Assembly: GCA_036558265.1 (NCBI GenBank)
Contig: DATBFY010000667.1
Location: forward strand, 1 to 35,516
Source of the DNA: RYN-433 sp036558265
GTDB lineage: Bacteria; Planctomycetota; Phycisphaerae; Tepidisphaerales; Tepidisphaeraceae
Direction of reading: 5' to 3'
DNA: 35,516 nt
Of this stretch, positions 16,633 through 25,130 are shown in pieces (positions within the stretch are counted from its first letter, which is position 1; each line of letters starts with the position of its first letter). The notes under the pieces were generated by a model. It was given only the letters and a program-made list of their open reading frames with translations. It was not told the DNA's origin and did no database searches. The translations under genes were made by a program, and so were the position numbers.

Positions 16633-18081
16633 ATGCGATGCATGCTTCTCCTGGCATCGGCGCTGCTGGCCGTCGCTGTGATCGATCGCAGCGCCGCCGT
16701 TGCCGTTGCCGCCGCCGACGATGCACCGGAGATCAAATCTGAAGCCTTCGATCACGATCCCGGTTGGGAGGGATTCAACAACCACATCACGCCCAGGCAC
16801 GTTCCCGACGTCACCCAGGACTTCGGATACGACGCCGCGGGCCAGGTCGGCGGCCGCGTCACCCGCGCCGCCCGGCCCGCCTATTACGCCGACAGGATCG
16901 AACCGCCGCTCACCCTCGACCACCCGCTCCGCGCTTCCGGCACCTTCGCGATCAGCCACACGTCCCCGGGCAGCGGCGTCTTCTTCGGCTGGTTCAACTC
17001 CCGCCAGCGCGAGGCGGGCGGACGACCGATGAACTCCCTGGGCATGGATTTCGACGGCGAGCACGGCGGCGCACGCCTCGCCGTGCGCATGATCGCCGGC
17101 GACAACACCGCCTGCGGCACCTTCGTCACGCCGTTCATCCCCGGCAAGTACCGCCCGACGCCGATCCGCAACGACGGCACCCGCTATCACTGGACCCTCT
17201 CCTACGACCCCCAGGCCAATCACGGCGGCGGCCAGTTCCGCTTCAGGATCACCAGCGACAGCAAGACGCCCGAAACCTTTGAAGGCAAGGATTTCACCGT
17301 CGATCTCCCCGCCGGGTTCCGCAAGCGCGGTGCCACCTTCGACCGCTTTGGCCTGATGAACTCGACCAAGCCGGGCGGCCAGATGACCATCCACTTCGCC
17401 GACCTTCGCCACGACGGCAAGATCGACGATTTCACCAAAGACCCCGGCTGGATCGGCTCGGGAAACCGCGCGACCTACTCCGAGCCGGTTCAGGTTGGCG
17501 TCCACAACTTCGGCTTCAGCCCCACGACGCATTTCGCCGGCGGCGCGCCGGGTGAGATCGGCGGCGATCTGTGGCGCAGCGGCCCCTACGGCTTCTACGC
17601 CGACCGCGTCGGCCCGCTCACGCTCGACGATCGCCTCGAGGCCTCCGGAAAAGTCATCCTCTTGGTCGGCGCGCCTGATTCGGACATGGAACTCGGCTGG
17701 TTCAGCGGCGACGCTCGGGACACGCCGCCCGCCAAGTCCGGAAGCTTCTTAGGCATCCACGTCGGCGGGCCCACGCGCGTGGGTCACTACTTCCAACCCG
17801 TCTTCGCCACCGCAAAGGGCACCACCGGCCACGCCGCAAGCGGCCCGGTCCTCGTCCCCGGGCGCGCCTACCCGTGGTCGCTCGTCTACGACCCCGCCGC
17901 AAACGGTGGTAACGGCTCGATCAAGGTGACGCTGGGCGAGGAGTCTGTCACGCTCGCGCTCAAACCCGGCGTCAAGGCCCAGGGGGCACGCCTCGACCGT
18001 TTCGGCCTCTGCACGTCCAACATCGGCGGACAGTTGGTGCGGATCTATCTCGACGATCTGAAATACACCGCCCGACACTGA
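16633..18081 (+). CDS. Secreted protein with two copies of a DPGW module
   Basis: 482 residues from ATG 16633. A second ATG three codons later is equally possible. The signal peptide is MRCMLLLASALLAVAV and following Ala-rich residues. The mature protein consists of two homologous modules of about 220 residues. The first begins near FDHDPGWEGFNNH and continues VTQDFGYDAAGQVGGRV, then AYYADRIEPPLTLDHPLRASGTF. The second begins near FTKDPGWIGSGNR and continues HNFGFSPTTHFAGGAPGEIGG, then FYADRVGPLTLDDRLEASGKV. Each ends with GQ-x-RI/MTI-H/Y-F/L-DL. The repeated beta-strand pattern suggests a concanavalin/LamG-like binding fold. I know similar planctomycete secreted proteins but no tested function. 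A terminator-like hairpin follows. Confidence 0.82.
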   Translation: MRCMLLLASALLAVAVIDRSAAVAVAAADDAPEIKSEAFDHDPGWEGFNNHITPRHVPDVTQDFGYDAAGQVGGRVTRAARPAYYADRIEPPLTLDHPLRASGTFAISHTSPGSGVFFGWFNSRQREAGGRPMNSLGMDFDGEHGGARLAVRMIAGDNTACGTFVTPFIPGKYRPTPIRNDGTRYHWTLSYDPQANHGGGQFRFRITSDSKTPETFEGKDFTVDLPAGFRKRGATFDRFGLMNSTKPGGQMTIHFADLRHDGKIDDFTKDPGWIGSGNRATYSEPVQVGVHNFGFSPTTHFAGGAPGEIGGDLWRSGPYGFYADRVGPLTLDDRLEASGKVILLVGAPDSDMELGWFSGDARDTPPAKSGSFLGIHVGGPTRVGHYFQPVFATAKGTTGHAASGPVLVPGRAYPWSLVYDPAANGGNGSIKVTLGEESVTLALKPGVKAQGARLDRFGLCTSNIGGQLVRIYLDDLKYTARH

Positions 18082-18089
18082 ACCTCAGT

Positions 18090-18113
18090 CTTGCCCGCCG
18101 AGGGCAAGATTTC
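18090..18113 (+). terminator. Possible terminator hairpin
   Basis: CTTGCCC (18090-18096) pairs with GGGCAAG (18102-18108) around GCCGA, followed by ATTTC. The T-tract is short. It lies 9 bases after the stop of the secreted protein and just before the merR promoter. Confidence 0.5.
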
Positions 18114-18115
18114 AC

Positions 18116-18145
18116 TTGAAATGTGACAGTGACTGTCACTATAAT
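18116..18145 (+). promoter_or_regulatory. merR promoter with palindromic operator in the spacer
   Basis: TTGAAA (18116-18121) and a perfect TATAAT (18140-18145) are separated by 18 bases. The spacer is filled by GTGACAGT-G-ACTGTCAC (18123-18139), a perfect 8-bp inverted repeat. MerR-family regulators typically bind such dyads between -35 and -10, so this is very probably an autoregulated promoter. The start codon at 18155 lies 9 bases after the -10, so the transcript would be leaderless or nearly so. Confidence 0.8.
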
Positions 18146-18154
18146 ACCGTCCAG

Positions 18155-18583
18155 ATGGAAGAGCATCGCCTCAGCATTGATGAACTCGCCGATGCCGCCG
18201 GACTCACCCGCCGCGGGATCCGCTTTTATGTGCAGCAGCGGCTTTTGCCGGCCCCGCACGGGGTCGGCCGGGGCAGGCACTACGACGCTTCGCACCTCGA
18301 CCGTCTTCGCAAGATCCGGGAACTTCAGACGGCCGGGCATTCGCTGGAGGAGATCCGGCACATCCTCGCGGGAGGCGAGGCGCCCGCCCCCGTCGCTAAA
18401 GTGACCAGGACGGCAATGGCGCGTCCCGCGCTCCGCGCCGAGCTTTGGCGACGCCTGCGCGTCATGGAGGGGGTCGAGCTTTCGTTTGACGCCGGGCGGT
18501 TCAACCCCAGTGCCGAACAGTTGCTCGCCCTTCGCGAGGCGATCGCCTCGGTGTTCAAACCGCAGCAAGAGGAGACCTTATGA
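18155..18583 (+). CDS. MerR-family transcriptional regulator
   Basis: 142 residues from ATG 18155. The N-terminal winged helix-turn-helix is clear: LSIDELADAAGLTRRGIRFYVQ, then GRGRHYDASHLDRLRKIREL and GHSLEEIRHILAGG. Residues about 80-142 form a short helical C-terminus without the Cys ligands of metal-sensing MerR proteins, so the effector is unknown. An in-frame start at 18116 would fall inside the -35 element and is rejected. The stop overlaps the ATG of the VIT/VWA gene (ATGA at 18580-18583), so the two are translationally coupled. It probably controls its own promoter and, through it, the VIT/VWA protein. Confidence 0.9.
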   Translation: MEEHRLSIDELADAAGLTRRGIRFYVQQRLLPAPHGVGRGRHYDASHLDRLRKIRELQTAGHSLEEIRHILAGGEAPAPVAKVTRTAMARPALRAELWRRLRVMEGVELSFDAGRFNPSAEQLLALREAIASVFKPQQEETL

Positions 18584-21009
18584 ACGCAGCAGAACCCGCC
18601 CGCATCGCCCTTCGCACGAACAATGAGTCCGATCGAATCGCCCTGCGCGGCGTGCGGCTGACCGCGCGCGTGGCCGGCATGAGCCTCAAGGCCACCGTCG
18701 AGCAGACCTTCGTCAACCTCGAGCCCACGGCAATCGAGGCCGTCTACACCTTCCCGCTGCCCGAGGGGGCCGCCGTTTGCGCGTTCGAGGTCGTTTTCTT
18801 CGACCGGGTCTTTACGGGGGTGATCGAGGAGGCCGAGCGGGCGATCGAGAAATACGACGACGCCATCTCCCAAGGCCACGCCGCGTATCTATTAGAGCAA
18901 CATCGGCCGGACGTCTTCTCGGTTCGGGTGGGTAACCTCAAGCCGCGGCAGGCGGTGACGATCCGCCTCTCGTATGTAGCCGACCTGGAGACGGTTGATC
19001 GGTCGATCCGGCTGGCGTTCCCCACCACGATCGCACCCCGTTACACCACCGCCAGCGGCACGGACCCGCTCGACGCGGCCGTCGACGGCGACGCCCTCAA
19101 CCCGCCGCACGTGCTAAGCGTGCCTTACGGGCTGTCGATGGAACTGGAGATCGACCTGGGCAAAGGACTGACGGCCATCGAGTCCCCGTCTCATGCCATA
19201 CAAGCGATGCGACAGGCCGCGGCACTCTGGAAGGTCACCTTCGCCGGCGGTTTCGCCGAGATGGATCGCGACGTCGTCCTGAACCTGAAGCTGGCGCGCG
19301 AGCAGGAGCCCTTCGCCCTGGCGGCGACCAGTCCCCAGGGCGAGCGCTTCGTCGCCCTCAATTTCCTGCCGGAATTCGAGGAAATCGACTTGGCCGGCCA
19401 CTCCCACGCCGAGACCATCTTCGTCCTCGATTGCTCCGGCTCCATGCAGGGCGAATCGATCGCACAGGCCCAGGGGGCCCTGGAGTGCTGCCTGCGATCG
19501 ATGTCGATCGGCGACCGCTTCAACCTCTGCCGCTTCGGCTCGCGCTTTTACCTCTTTCAGCCCCGGCCGGTGGAGTATTCCGAGCGGACGCTCCGGCAGG
19601 CCATCCAATTCCTTCAGCCCGGAGCGGACCTGGGCGGCACGGAGCTGATGGCGCCGCTGGAGGAGATCCTCGCCGAGCCTCCGGCAGGCGGCGGCGTGCG
19701 CAACATCGTCCTGCTGACCGACGGCCAGGTCACCAACGAGCCGGCGGTCATCGCCCTCGCCAGGCGCAAGCGGGCCCACAACCGCATCTTCACCTTCGGC
19801 ATCGGCCACGGGTGCAGCGCGTTCCTGATCAAGGGCCTGGCGAGGGTCAGCGGGGGTGCAGCCGAGTTCATAGCGCCCGGCGAACGCATCGAGGAGAAGG
19901 TCCTGCGAACCTTCGGCCGCCTCGCCTCCCCGCCGGTCAGCCAGGTCGAGATCGACTGGGGGGATGCGGACGCCGAGATCGCCCCGCGCGTCCTGCCGCC
20001 GCTGTTCGACGGCGACGCCCTGCGCGTCTTCGCCCGCCTGCCAGGGCGGGTTCCGGAGACCGTCACGCTGCGCTGCGTCACCGCCGCCGGGCCGCGGTCG
20101 TGGACCGTGCGGGTCCAGTCCTCGGACGACCCGGCGAACGTCCTGCCCTCCCTCTGGGCCCGGGCCATGATCCGCACGCTCGAGGAGGAAGACGGCGTCC
20201 AGCCGACGATCTCCATCTCCGCCCCCTCGCGCGAGCGCTCGCGCCTCGTTGAGATCTCCAGGCGCTACAACCTCCTGTGCAGCCTGACCAGCTTCATTGC
20301 CGTGGAACACCGCAGCCTGGAGGATCGGAACGAGGGGAGGCCGGCGCTGCGGCGTGTGCCGATCCAGTTGCAGGCGGGATGGGGTGGGAATCTCCTCGGC
20401 GAATGCGTGCCGGGCGGCGCGGCTGGTCTCCTGGGAGCGGGAGCTCCTGCCTTCGGACTATCGCCCGGCATTCCTAAACTCGACCGAACCCTCAACAAGA
20501 CCGTCACGCGGGGCAGGGTCACCTTGGGCAACGCTTTGGCAAAGCGGTCTCGGCGCAATTTCATCGGCGACAGGATTCCCCCCTCACCGGCCGCGACCCC
20601 AGCGCCTGCGGCTCGTCCGCCCGCCGACGACCTGGTCCAACTCCTCGCCCACCAGTCCGCCGACGGAGCGTTCGATACCTCAGCGAGCGTCGATCAGCTC
20701 ATCCGCTCCTGTGGCCCGGATCGGGCGGCCATCATCGCAGCCATCGACAAGCTCCTCCACGACGCCCACGTGCCCCCCGCCGTCCGCCCCCGCATCCGGC
20801 AGACGCTGCTCGTCCTGGTGATGCTGAGACTGAGCTTTGCCGGGCGGCAAGGGGTTTGGGTCCGGGCGTCGAAGAAAGCCGTCCGCTTTATCGCCGATGC
20901 GGCCCAACTCCATGTCGGACAAGCAGATGCGTGGGTTACCGAGCTGGTCGGGCGCTTCCACAGGCCAGCCACCGCGCCGGTGGGCGATAGTCCGCCACGG
21001 GTCCCATAG
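18580..21009 (+). CDS. VIT and von Willebrand factor A domain protein
   Basis: 809 residues. Residues about 10-140 form a VIT domain (inter-alpha-trypsin inhibitor type): ATVEQTFVNLEPTAIEAVYTFPLP, then KYDDAISQGHAAYLLEQHRPDVFSVRVGNLKP. Residues about 275-435 are a VWA domain with an intact MIDAS metal site: DCSGS at 284-288, Thr354 and Asp381 (LLTDGQ). Residues about 440-590 continue the usual VIT/VWA beta-region, ending RRYNLLCSLTSFIAVEHR. A Pro-rich linker (about 670-690) leads to a helical C-terminus. No signal peptide is present, so it is probably cytoplasmic. The ATG overlaps the merR stop. MerR plus VIT/VWA pairs look like a stress or assembly module, but no function is established here. 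Confidence 0.9.
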   Translation: MNAAEPARIALRTNNESDRIALRGVRLTARVAGMSLKATVEQTFVNLEPTAIEAVYTFPLPEGAAVCAFEVVFFDRVFTGVIEEAERAIEKYDDAISQGHAAYLLEQHRPDVFSVRVGNLKPRQAVTIRLSYVADLETVDRSIRLAFPTTIAPRYTTASGTDPLDAAVDGDALNPPHVLSVPYGLSMELEIDLGKGLTAIESPSHAIQAMRQAAALWKVTFAGGFAEMDRDVVLNLKLAREQEPFALAATSPQGERFVALNFLPEFEEIDLAGHSHAETIFVLDCSGSMQGESIAQAQGALECCLRSMSIGDRFNLCRFGSRFYLFQPRPVEYSERTLRQAIQFLQPGADLGGTELMAPLEEILAEPPAGGGVRNIVLLTDGQVTNEPAVIALARRKRAHNRIFTFGIGHGCSAFLIKGLARVSGGAAEFIAPGERIEEKVLRTFGRLASPPVSQVEIDWGDADAEIAPRVLPPLFDGDALRVFARLPGRVPETVTLRCVTAAGPRSWTVRVQSSDDPANVLPSLWARAMIRTLEEEDGVQPTISISAPSRERSRLVEISRRYNLLCSLTSFIAVEHRSLEDRNEGRPALRRVPIQLQAGWGGNLLGECVPGGAAGLLGAGAPAFGLSPGIPKLDRTLNKTVTRGRVTLGNALAKRSRRNFIGDRIPPSPAATPAPAARPPADDLVQLLAHQSADGAFDTSASVDQLIRSCGPDRAAIIAAIDKLLHDAHVPPAVRPRIRQTLLVLVMLRLSFAGRQGVWVRASKKAVRFIADAAQLHVGQADAWVTELVGRFHRPATAPVGDSPPRVP

Positions 21010-21103
21010 TTGCACGTTCGCCCGCGGTTGGATACGGTGTCGGGCGACCCCCCGTGGCGGAGCAATACCACTTCGCGGGGTCGCGACCACCGCGCCTCGC
21101 ACG

Positions 21104-23062
21104 ATGGAACAGTCGGAAAAATCACTGCCCCCGGCGCTGGCGCTGCTATCCAGCGAGCGTCCCCGGAACCTGGGATGGTTTGGGGCCGCCGGACTCCTCT
21201 TCGGGGACTGGGGCACCAGTCGGCTGTACGTCCTGGGCATCGCCTTCCTCGTCGCCGGTCGCTCCAGCTTTTACCTGATCGGGGCGATGAGCCTGCTGAT
21301 CCTGGCGGTCGGCTGGGCGTACACGCAGATCTGTCGCATCTACCCGGACGGCGGGGGCGTCTACACCGCCGCCCGTCACCGCAGCGCCCTCCTGGGCGTC
21401 GTCGGAGCGTTGCTCCTTTTTGCGGATTACACGATCACGGCCTCCCTCTCGGCCGTGGATGCATTCCATTACTTCGGACTGGGTCAGCAGACCGCGCAGG
21501 TGCAGCAGGAGCCCCCGGCGGGGGATGAGCTGCGCCTCCACGCCGGCGAGGAGGCCGAGGCCACCACCGAATCGCTCCGCGACTGGCGCAGCCCCGCCCT
21601 GTGGGCGATTGTCTCGATCGTGGCGATCGGGGCATTCAACCTGATGGGCCCGAAGCACTCCGCGGGCTTTGCGCTCTTCGCAGCGGCGGGGATGGTGGCC
21701 ATCACGCTCATGGTGGTCATCGCGGCCATACCGCAGATCAACTGGCGGCACGTCAACATCGGGCGGCTCAACCACAACCCGCTGCACATGTGGGAGGCGT
21801 TCGTCGCCATCGTCCTTGCGCTCTCGGGAGTCGAGGCAATCGCCAACCTGACCGGCGTGATGAAGCGGCCCGTCTACGGCACCGCCAGCAAGTCGATCTG
21901 GGTGGTGGCGGCCGAGGTGGCGTTCTTCAACCTCGTGCTGGCCGCCGCCATGTGCGCCATCCCGGAGATCGGCCGCGAGGCCCACAAGGACGACATGCTC
22001 GCGTACATGGCCGGGCATTACGTCGGCAAGCTTGGGGAGTGGCCGGTGCGCATCCTGGGCGGGCTCCTGCTCCTCTCGGCCACGAATACCGCCGTCAACG
22101 GCCTGATGAGCGTCACCTACGTCATGAGCCGCGACGGCGAGCTGCCGCGGTTCTTCCAGAAGCTCAACTCCCTGGGCGCGCCGTGGATCGGGGCGATCGT
22201 GGCGGCCGGCGTGCCCACGCTGGTCCTGCTCTTCTACCACGACGTGACCACGCTCTCGCACCTCTACGCGATCGGGATCGTCGGCGCGGTGGCGATCAAC
22301 TGCTGCGTAACCGTCTTCCACCCGCGCTTGCGCCGCATCAAGCGCAAGGGCCCGATGCTGGCGATCGGCGTGCTCCTGATCGGCATCTGGATCACCCTGG
22401 CGATCACCAAGCTGCACGCCCTGGCGTTCGTCAGCATCGTGCTGGTCGTCGGGCTGTCCCTCCGCCAGCTCACGCGGTACATGGCCACCCGCAAACCCAA
22501 ACCCAGCCTCCTGCGCCAGGCGATCGTCGAGCAGCTCACGCCCGAGGCGCTCGCCAGGCCCCGGTTGCTTTTGGCGACCGCGGGCTCCGCCGCGATGGCG
22601 GACGCCGCGATGGAGATCACCGCCGCCGAGAACGCCGCCCTGGTCGTCTGTTTCGTCCGCGAGGTCGCCCTGAACTACAAGGTGGAGGCCGAGACCCGCT
22701 TCACGCTCGACAACGATCCCGCCGCCCAGGCGATGTTCGGCGAGTTCCTGGAGAAGGGGCACGAGTACGGCGTTCCCATCATCCCGATGTACGACACGGG
22801 GACCAACTCCGCCGAGCTGATCGCCGAGCTGGCCGCCATGAACGGCGTCGACCGCATCCTGATCGGCTCCAGCCGGCGCGGCCTGCTCCACCACATCATC
22901 AAGGGCAGTTTCCAGCGGCGGCTTGAGACGCTCCTGCCGCCCGAGATCCACGTGCAGGTGCTGAGCGTGACCGAGCCTGCTGACGCCGGACAGACGGTCA
23001 GCGTCCCGCCGGCTGCCGCCGCCCCCGCCGAAACGCCCGAGCCCGCGGCGCGGGAAGGGTGA
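21104..23062 (+). CDS. APC-superfamily permease with UspA-like C-terminal domain
   Basis: 652 residues from ATG 21104. About twelve hydrophobic helices span residues 15-465, with FGDWGTSRLYVLG in helix 1 and YPDGGGVYTAARHR after helix 2, as in the amino acid-polyamine-organocation superfamily. A charged loop (about 130-160, QVQQEPPAGDELRLHAGEE) interrupts the first half. Residues about 490-630 form a soluble domain of universal-stress-protein type: ARPRLLLATAGSAAMADAAMEIT and the nucleotide-loop-like ending GVDRILIGSSRRGLLHHIIKGSF. Such tails often regulate transport by binding ATP or c-di-AMP, which is inference here. The transported substrate is unknown. The gene starts 94 bases after the VIT/VWA gene and could be read through from it. 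Confidence 0.87.
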   Translation: MEQSEKSLPPALALLSSERPRNLGWFGAAGLLFGDWGTSRLYVLGIAFLVAGRSSFYLIGAMSLLILAVGWAYTQICRIYPDGGGVYTAARHRSALLGVVGALLLFADYTITASLSAVDAFHYFGLGQQTAQVQQEPPAGDELRLHAGEEAEATTESLRDWRSPALWAIVSIVAIGAFNLMGPKHSAGFALFAAAGMVAITLMVVIAAIPQINWRHVNIGRLNHNPLHMWEAFVAIVLALSGVEAIANLTGVMKRPVYGTASKSIWVVAAEVAFFNLVLAAAMCAIPEIGREAHKDDMLAYMAGHYVGKLGEWPVRILGGLLLLSATNTAVNGLMSVTYVMSRDGELPRFFQKLNSLGAPWIGAIVAAGVPTLVLLFYHDVTTLSHLYAIGIVGAVAINCCVTVFHPRLRRIKRKGPMLAIGVLLIGIWITLAITKLHALAFVSIVLVVGLSLRQLTRYMATRKPKPSLLRQAIVEQLTPEALARPRLLLATAGSAAMADAAMEITAAENAALVVCFVREVALNYKVEAETRFTLDNDPAAQAMFGEFLEKGHEYGVPIIPMYDTGTNSAELIAELAAMNGVDRILIGSSRRGLLHHIIKGSFQRRLETLLPPEIHVQVLSVTEPADAGQTVSVPPAAAAPAETPEPAAREG

Positions 23063-23186
23063 GCCAAGGCAGAAGGATGAAGGATGAAACGGCAGGAACG
23101 CCGTGATCCGGTCCCCCTCGCCCCGACGCGACGTTGGATATCCATTCGCCAAACGGTTCAACGCGGCTGGGAGAGGGAATATGGGG

Positions 23187-23212
23187 CTCAGTACCGATAC
23201 TCAGTACCGATA
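23187..23212. repeat. Tandem 13-bp duplication across a stop codon
   Basis: CTCAGTACCGATA occurs twice in direct tandem (23187-23199 and 23200-23212). The second copy encodes the last residues and stop of the minus-strand gene 23201-24343. The first is an exact duplicate just outside it. Confidence 0.85.
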
Positions 23213-24343
23213 CACCGCCGCCACCCCGTGGTCGGTCGGCATCTGCTGGTGGGGCAGGACGAAGACCTGACCGTCCATCTTGAGGACCATTTCCGCCAAG
23301 TCGTCCAGCAGGTCGTCCGCCCGCCCGTTCGACGTCGTCGCCGCTTCGATCAAGCCGTCGCGATGGAGGATGCCGGGGATCTTCACGTCCGAATCGACCA
23401 GGAGCGTGCCGACGCGCCCGCAGGCGGCGGCCTCGGCGACCTGCGGGATCTCGTCCGAGCCCAGGTGCCGCGCCTTGGCGGCCTGATAGGCGTCCTTGAG
23501 CGTGTTCATCTGTTGCTCGAACTGCGGGCCCAGGATATTCCCGGCCTGGTCACGCAGGCGCTGAGGCGTGGCGGCCTCGGGACCCAGCGGGATGCCCTCT
23601 TCCACGTATCCATGCGCGGCCCGCGCGACCCCTTGAAACGTCGCCAGGTGTTTGACGTCGGCGGCGACGATGATGGGGAGGCGATCGCGCCGCGTATAAC
23701 GCTCCCAGACCGCCTGATCGACCAGGCGGAAGAACCGCTCGACGTTGACATTGCCCTGCGGCGACGACGGCTGGCCGACCAGCGGCGCGGGCGTGCCCTG
23801 CGGCGTCGTGTCGTTGCCGGTGGACTCCGTCGCGATCAGGTCGTCAACACCATGGGGGACGCTCGGATGTGGCGTCGCCTCGCGCAGGCCATATGCATCC
23901 CCCTCGAATATCCGCACCCGTTGAGGCGAGATGCAGAGCACGCGATAGCGCCGGTCCAACTGCATCAGGCGGATCAGCGGCTTGACGTGGAACGTGTCGG
24001 CGATCATCACGAGGCGCTGCACGGGCTGCCGCAGCTCGATCACGTGGGCGTGGTCGGCACAGGCGAAGATCGCCACCGCGTCCCGGTCGCCGTCCCACAG
24101 CCCCGCGTCGTTAAGCATCCGTTCGAGCTGACCCAGTGCGGCCCGGGCGTGCTCGGCGCCGTAGCCCTTCTTCTGCCCGCCCCCCATCATCTCCCGGACC
24201 TCGTTCAACAGGTTTTGAAGGTGAACCGGCGTCTGGTTGATGGGCGCGTTGATCCGGGTCAACGGAAGGTAGATCGAGATGCACGGCGGCGTGTGGTCGG
24301 CGAGCAGTTCCTTGAACCAGGGGGCGGCGTTGACGGCTTCCAT
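23201..24343 (-). CDS. baeRF3-like (bacterial release-factor-fold) protein
   Basis: 380 residues from ATG 24343, with GGAGG 8 bases upstream. An ATG at 24397 would add a low-information extension and is rejected. The sequence follows the bacterial archaeo-eukaryotic release factor (baeRF) pattern: PCISIYLPLTRINAPINQTPVHLQNL near the start, VAIFACADHAHVIELRQPVQRLVMIADTFHVKPL, then YRVLCISPQRVRIFEGDAYGL. The C-terminal part has GRVGTLLVDSDVKIPG. The fold is related to eRF1/Pelota but the GGQ hydrolysis motif is not seen. These proteins are suspected to act on ribosomes or tRNA, and the role here is unknown. It is convergent with the permease gene. Confidence 0.8.
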   Translation of the reverse strand: MEAVNAAPWFKELLADHTPPCISIYLPLTRINAPINQTPVHLQNLLNEVREMMGGGQKKGYGAEHARAALGQLERMLNDAGLWDGDRDAVAIFACADHAHVIELRQPVQRLVMIADTFHVKPLIRLMQLDRRYRVLCISPQRVRIFEGDAYGLREATPHPSVPHGVDDLIATESTGNDTTPQGTPAPLVGQPSSPQGNVNVERFFRLVDQAVWERYTRRDRLPIIVAADVKHLATFQGVARAAHGYVEEGIPLGPEAATPQRLRDQAGNILGPQFEQQMNTLKDAYQAAKARHLGSDEIPQVAEAAACGRVGTLLVDSDVKIPGILHRDGLIEAATTSNGRADDLLDDLAEMVLKMDGQVFVLPHQQMPTDHGVAAVYRY

Positions 24344-24461
24344 GGGGCGTTCCTCCGTGTGTGAATTTTTCCCAGGTCCGAAAGTTTGGCAAATCATGTG
24401 CCGGGTGGGATCGAATACGGCCTGAAGAGGCCGGTCGGCCAGTTCGCGCGGACGCCCCGGT

Positions 24462-25130
24462 TCACCGCGAAGCGGTCGTGCCCGGTTGGGTCGCAGGAGG
24501 GATCTTCACCTTGACGACCTTTTGATCGTGAAACTCGCGCCCGGTGAGCTCGTCGTGAAACGTCACCTTGACGGTAAGCTCGTCATGCCGCGGCGGGCGC
24601 TGCTGCCAGGGGAGCGTGAACACGTAATTCCGCGCCAGGAACGACCCGATCCACGCCTTCTTCGCCGCGTCCACGTCGAAGCTCCACTTGCCGATCTGCT
24701 GCGGCGGGTTCTCGGCAAGATCGTAAGCCTCAATGACGAACGAGCCCGCCGCCTTGAACGGCTGGCCCTCGTCATCGGTTGGGGTGGCATAGACCTTCAC
24801 GCCCTCATCACCGGGCTTGGTCGCATCGAGGTCCGCGCCGCCGGTCAACCGGCCCAGTTGCAGGCCGTGCGTCGTGAAGAGCTTGTCGAGGCGATCCTCG
24901 GGCAGCGTGGGCAGCGTGCCGACCTTGGCTTGCAGGCTCCGGATCGTCGCGGCGTCGGCCTCCCGGGCGCGCCCGAGCGTCTCGATCTGGTCGCGCAGGT
25001 TCTGGTTCTCCTTGCGGAGCGTGATGTTTGCGGCATCAGGCGCGCCGCAACCCGCCGGGATGACCAACAGCAGAGGCGCCGCCGAACGGAGGGCGAACGA
25101 TCTCAGCCGGCTTGCCGATGCGGGGTTCAT
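24462..25130 (-). CDS. Coiled-coil lipoprotein
   Basis: 222 residues. Signal peptide MNPASASRLRSFALRS, then hydrophobic APLLLVIP and a lipobox-like AGC with Cys28 (Pro at -3 is unusual). Residues about 37-72 form a coiled coil (LRKENQNLRDQIETLGRAREAD). The rest is a beta-rich domain (KVYATPTDDEGQPFKAAGSFVIEAYDLAE, then ELTVKVTFHDELTGREF). No enzymatic motif is seen. Its ATG overlaps the stop of the clpP gene before it by one base (TGATG), so it is translated together with the protease subunits. Why a lipoprotein sits in a clpP operon is not clear. Confidence 0.82.
   Translation of the reverse strand: MNPASASRLRSFALRSAAPLLLVIPAGCGAPDAANITLRKENQNLRDQIETLGRAREADAATIRSLQAKVGTLPTLPEDRLDKLFTTHGLQLGRLTGGADLDATKPGDEGVKVYATPTDDEGQPFKAAGSFVIEAYDLAENPPQQIGKWSFDVDAAKKAWIGSFLARNYVFTLPWQQRPPRHDELTVKVTFHDELTGREFHDQKVVKVKIPPATQPGTTASR

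Noticed and set aside
21146..23161. Long open frame on the minus strand (671 codons) opposite the permease gene
   Set aside because: Its translation is low-complexity, rich in Arg, Asp, Gly and His, with no domain. It mirrors the codon pattern of the well-supported permease on the plus strand, as expected in GC-rich DNA.
24418..24433. CGGCCT-GAAG-AGGCCG hairpin after the lipoprotein gene as a terminator
   Set aside because: A 6-bp stem without a following T-tract on the minus strand is weak evidence.
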